A stretch of DNA of 15,319 bases, taken from NCBI GenBank assembly GCA_023388935.1, contig JAEWFG010000173.1, positions 1 through 15,319 of the forward strand. Reading direction: 5' to 3'. Both the position numbers and the translations under genes were made by a program. The notes under the pieces were generated by a model. That model was given only the letters and a program-made list of their open reading frames with translations, made no database searches and was not told the DNA's origin. This DNA comes from Pseudomonadota bacterium. Its GTDB lineage: Bacteria > Pseudomonadota > Alphaproteobacteria > Rhizobiales > Xanthobacteraceae. Below, in pieces: positions 13,284-15,319 of this stretch (position 1 is the first letter of the stretch; each line of letters begins with the position of its first letter).

Positions 13284-13934
13284 ATGCGCTGCGCAACGTG
13301 CGTATTCCAATTCGCGAGTGAAGCCAGGGCGCAGTGCACCGCACACGATGTGTTGCAGAACCGATTGTTGAAGCGCGAAAAAGCTTCCCCGGCCGGTGCG
13401 CCGGGGGGTGAAATCAGATCAGCTATCGATGTCCCTGCCTGGAAGACGATTACGCTAGGGACCTTTGCAAATTCGTTCGCCCTCCGTAACGCGTTGAATG
13501 CAATCGGCTGCAACATCGGAGGGTTGGCTGCGGAAATCCTCGCGCGACCGGGTTTTATCGTCAGCTCGACGAGAAAAGACGTGGAGCTTGTCACTGTATC
13601 GGCGGCCGAACTCGGCTTTAAGAGCGACACCGTGACTTTGGCCGCAATTTATGCGCGCGCCGAACAGCTGGGTTTTGAGCTTGCCGCAGCAGAAGTCGGC
13701 CCGCAGTTGAGGCTCCAGTATTTTGACCAGCCCATGGGTGAATTTCTCATCATTGGGATGGAGCCAATCAAGACGTGGAGCGGCGAGCAGGTTATTCTGA
13801 ATGTGGTGAATGGCGGAGCCGGTCTTATCCTCATTGGCCAAGATGGCAGGGCTGGCGCAGAAATATCGTCGACCTCCCGCTTGGTATTCGTACGCTCCAA
13901 TCAAGCGGCGGCGATCGCTCGCGCATCAAACTAA
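13284..13934 (+). CDS. Conserved hypothetical protein, probably secreted, N-terminus uncertain
   Basis: The well-formed part starts near ARAQCTAHDVLQNRL and continues IDVPAWKTITLGTFANSFAL, RNALNAIGCNIGGLAAEIL, then LGFKSDTVTLAAIYARAEQL, PQLRLQYFDQPMGEFLIIGM and NGGAGLILIGQDGR. I know this pattern (DVPAWKTI-x-LGTF...ALRNAL...GG-x-AAEIL) as a Bradyrhizobium family of unknown function. ARAQC looks like the end of a signal peptide. The frame is open from 13146 with ATG at 13188 and 13284, none with a good ribosome site, and the residues before ARAQC do not form a signal peptide. In the neighbouring frame ATG 13231 gives MIVQQRGIIAAVVASLSRCA, which does. I therefore suspect a frameshift near 13300. 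ATG 13284 is a placeholder start. Confidence 0.62.
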   Translation: MRCATCVFQFASEARAQCTAHDVLQNRLLKREKASPAGAPGGEIRSAIDVPAWKTITLGTFANSFALRNALNAIGCNIGGLAAEILARPGFIVSSTRKDVELVTVSAAELGFKSDTVTLAAIYARAEQLGFELAAAEVGPQLRLQYFDQPMGEFLIIGMEPIKTWSGEQVILNVVNGGAGLILIGQDGRAGAEISSTSRLVFVRSNQAAAIARASN

Positions 13935-14240
13935 CGCACACGCGTCAGCAGCCCTGTGCGCTGGTACGAATGACCGGTTCGGGTCAAAACGCCGGTTTGA
14001 ACGTCGTTCGATGACTTCAGGTCTACCCCTTAACTCGGACCGCCCGCACCGCCCCGACCATCGCGATGGGCCAATAAGCGGCATCCCCGGATCGTCGCTC
14101 TGTCCAGGTTAGACCGTCGCGACGGCGGGATACTGTCGCCAAATGATCTAGATCAACGTAACCAGGCCCCGGTCACGAAAATAGTCAGCTTCCTTTCCCT
14201 GCCCGTCAACAACCTGCATCCAATCCGTCAGGAGGTTACA
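13935..14240. other. Intergenic stretch before the HdeA gene
   Basis: No gene seen. It holds a FixK/FNR-type palindrome at 14143-14156 in front of the HdeA-family gene and, at its end, the AGGAGG ribosome site of that gene. No terminator was recognised after the gene ending at 13934. Confidence 0.5.
14143..14156 (+). promoter_or_regulatory. FixK/FNR-type binding site
   Basis: ATGATCTAGATCAA matches the FixK/FNR box TTGAT-N4-ATCAA in 9 of 10 fixed positions, and its core TGATCTAGATCA is a perfect palindrome. It is centred about 91 bases before the HdeA-family ATG; with the usual -41.5 placement the transcript would start near 14191, leaving a 50-base leader. Confidence 0.55.
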
Positions 14241-14558
14241 ATGTCGGAGCTAAAGCCCCTTCTGCTTGGGCCAATGTTTGCATTGCTCGTTGTCTCTGCC
14301 GCTCTAGCGCAGGTAACCATCGACGTATCAAAGATAACTTGCAACCAATACGTTCTCGACCAAGTGACCGACTTCAGGACCATTACCGCTTGGTTGAATG
14401 GTTTCTATTCCGGCAAGCGCAATAACACCGTTGTTGATACTCGGGCACTAGAACGGAATGCAGATAAAGTGGAGGAGTATTGCAGGTCACACCCTGACAT
14501 GCCGCTAATGCAAGCTGTCGAGATCACGCTGGGCGGAGCGGCGGGTACCAAGAAGTAA
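14241..14558 (+). CDS. HdeA/HdeB-family periplasmic protein
   Basis: A 105-residue protein. Residues 1-23 form a signal peptide (MSELKPLLLGPMFALLVVSA-ALA). The mature part reads ITCNQYVLDQVTDFRTITAW, LNGFYSGKRNNTVVDTRALE, then KVEEYCRSHPDMPLMQAVE. It has the two cysteines (34 and 81) that form the disulfide of HdeA, and the 'C-x-x-Y/F...W-x-x-G-x-x-x-G-x-R' and 'YC-x-x-x-P' positions of the family. HdeA proteins are periplasmic acid-stress chaperones. The ATG has a consensus AGGAGG site 7 bases upstream. The FixK/FNR-type palindrome upstream suggests oxygen-linked control, an inference. It stands alone; no terminator was recognised. Confidence 0.9.
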   Translation: MSELKPLLLGPMFALLVVSAALAQVTIDVSKITCNQYVLDQVTDFRTITAWLNGFYSGKRNNTVVDTRALERNADKVEEYCRSHPDMPLMQAVEITLGGAAGTKK

Positions 14559-14641
14559 ACCCAAATGGACGTGCGCCTTTCTCACCTCTCCGAGTTTGGC
14601 GTGACATCTGTAGAGTTCGATCGTTTGCTTGTTGAATAAAT

Positions 14642-14863
14642 GTGGCGCTGGCCTTCGGGCTTCCGATCGTCTTCCTGGTAGTCGGCGGAACCGTCTGGAT
14701 CATGTCTCATCTCAACCAGAACATGCCGCCGATGGACCAGATCATGAACATGCAATCAGCAGGTAGTTTTCTCAATCGAGAAACGAGCGCTTCTGCCTTC
14801 CCCGATTTGTCGAAAGCGAGTTCCATTGATGGGCAGATGTCCCCTTCCTTGAGCCGTCCGTAA
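14642..14863 (+). CDS. CyoD-like fragment (single membrane helix, start without ribosome site)
   Basis: The first 40 residues (MALAFGLPIVFLVVGGTVWI, then MSHLNQNMPPMDQIMNMQ) resemble the last membrane helix and tail of subunit IV (CyoD) of bo3-type quinol oxidases, which ends in a W-I-M-x-x-L-N-x-N-M pattern. The following 30 residues (SAGSFLNRETSASAFPDLSK and on) do not fit any membrane protein. The start is GTG at 14642, right after a stop at 14633-14635, without a ribosome site. No other oxidase subunit is in the window. It is either a relic of a lost cyoD or a short peptide that resembles it by chance. Confidence 0.35.
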   Translation: MALAFGLPIVFLVVGGTVWIMSHLNQNMPPMDQIMNMQSAGSFLNRETSASAFPDLSKASSIDGQMSPSLSRP

Positions 14864-14894
14864 CCAGGAACCTGATCGCGACTGAGAAGCCGAC

Positions 14895-14943
14895 CCTGTC
14901 CGCACCCCGGACAGGACAAACCTGTGTTTGTCCTTGTGTGGAC
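14895..14943 (+). repeat. Three overlapping hairpins built on GGACA/TGTCC
   Basis: Hairpin 1: CCTGTCCG / CGGACAGG (14895-14902 with 14908-14915). Hairpin 2: GGACAAAC / GTTTGTCC (14914-14921 with 14926-14933). Hairpin 3: GTCC / GGAC (14930-14933 with 14940-14943), followed by GTTTTTG. Neighbouring stems share bases, so 1 and 2, and 2 and 3, exclude each other. It lies 62 bases before the zinc-ribbon gene. It may be a terminator, an attenuator-like leader or a protein operator. Confidence 0.5.
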
Positions 14944-15004
14944 GTTTTTGCGACATCATCTTAAGAGGCGTTAACAATCAGCAGTGAGCGAGCGGGTTCG
15001 GCTT

Positions 15005-15196
15005 ATGAAAACACACGACGTTACTTGTCCAAAATGTAAGGTTGGCTTTCGCCGAGTTGAGCTATCGTTTGAGCCAACAACCAAGGGTGAATATCGCTGC
15101 CCCGCCTGCGATGAGATTTTAGAGACCTTCGATGGCAGCAAGTGTGTTGCCTATCGGTTGACCGTGCAGCCCGCGCTCGTGGGTTCCGGTATCTAA
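15005..15196 (+). CDS. Small zinc-ribbon protein (63 aa)
   Basis: The protein reads MKTHDVTCPKCKVGFRRVEL, then SFEPTTKGEYRCPACDEILE and TFDGSKCVAYRLTV. Two knuckles, C8-P-K-C11 and C32-P-A-C35, are set 20 residues apart, the layout of a zinc ribbon of the MJ0042/finger-like kind. The pattern 'DVTCPKC...GFRR-x-ELS...TKG-x-YRCP-x-C-x-x-x-LE-x-FDGS...VAYRLTV' is one I recognise from a Bradyrhizobium family of unknown role. I start at ATG 15005 because the family starts with M-K-T; GTG 14984 would add 7 residues. It ends in a terminator-like hairpin that overlaps the stop codon. Confidence 0.78.
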   Translation: MKTHDVTCPKCKVGFRRVELSFEPTTKGEYRCPACDEILETFDGSKCVAYRLTVQPALVGSGI

Positions 15197-15226
15197 CCCG
15201 TCCTATTCGTGAGAGCGCGGTTTTTT
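15171..15226 (+). terminator. Terminator after the zinc-ribbon gene
   Basis: CCGCGCTC (15171-15178) pairs with GAGCGCGG (15213-15220), with an inner 5-bp stem (GGGTT / AACCC), followed by six T at 15221-15226. It begins inside the last codons of the zinc-ribbon gene. Confidence 0.65.
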
Positions 15227-15319
15227 GGTCCGATTGATGCGGCCGGATATCTCCTCTGACGAGGCGCACAGGAATGCCTTCGGCTTTTCACCGCCTGACG
15301 ATCCGTACTTTGCAACGCG

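Noticed and set aside
13386..13412. CCCCGGC/GCCGGGG hairpin with a minus-strand T-run (GCTTTTTC), a terminator-like element.
   Set aside because: It lies inside the frame of the 13284 gene, between the ARAQC site and the conserved body, and no minus-strand gene lies upstream; kept as a coding linker, though it adds doubt about the N-terminus.
15203..15319. Open frames at the right edge: minus strand ending FLCASSEEISGRINRTKK-type residues (stop 15205-15203), and plus strand from ATG 15237 (MRPDISSDEAHRNAFGF).
   Set aside because: Both are short, cut by the window edge, have similar third-position GC, and neither has a ribosome site or a family I recognise. Either could be a real partial gene, but I cannot choose.

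Overview
The window looks like the chromosome of a GC-rich alphaproteobacterium of the Bradyrhizobium / Nitrobacteraceae type. The reasons are the GC-rich codon use, many small hypothetical families typical of that group (PRC-barrel, DUF4142, DUF2231, DUF2934-like, LigA-like), and repeated promoters of the GGAAC-N16/17-CGTT type used by the alphaproteobacterial general-stress sigma factor EcfG. No rRNA, tRNA, CRISPR array, insertion sequence or phage gene was seen. This assignment is an inference from reading, not a database result.

Layout. 1-993 (minus, cut by the window edge): N-terminal PAS and GAF part of a large sensor histidine kinase. 1041-1934: a mostly gene-poor stretch with one small conserved gene (1441-1665) and a minus-strand terminator hairpin. 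1935-2359: secreted PRC-barrel protein with promoter and terminator. 2407-2656: relic of a small gene with several frameshifts. 2643-3095 (minus): two tightly coupled small genes. 3234-3320: a 28-residue membrane peptide with a strong ribosome site. 3422-3584: small charged gene and its terminator. 3731-4838: ion-channel gene behind a perfect EcfG-type promoter, but broken by a frameshift. 4839-5868: about 1 kb without a convincing gene. 5869-5979: a 36-residue secreted peptide.

6127-12097 is one long run of minus-strand genes in three transcription units, each with a GGAAC element in front. The first is a DUF2231 membrane protein, a sorbosone/PQQ-type sugar dehydrogenase lipoprotein and a frameshifted DUF2188-like gene. 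The second is a thiamine-diphosphate enzyme of the pyruvate oxidase type and a small protein. The third is a DUF4142 secreted protein and a short-chain dehydrogenase. 12356-13934 holds a LigA-like small protein, a gene-poor gap and an unknown protein whose signal peptide seems to lie in another frame. 14143-15226 holds a FixK/FNR-type site in front of an HdeA-family acid-stress protein, a CyoD-like fragment, a set of overlapping hairpins and a zinc-ribbon protein.

How it fits together: six of the transcription units carry the general-stress -35 element at a sensible distance from the start codon. The products (secreted PRC-barrel and DUF4142 proteins, YdaP-type oxidase, stress-type dehydrogenase, ion channel, membrane peptide) are what a stress-protection island would hold. 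A striking second theme is the number of reading frames broken by a single net base (3422, 4276, 10164, about 13300, and the relic at 2407-2656). They are either real decay or residual indel errors in the assembly.
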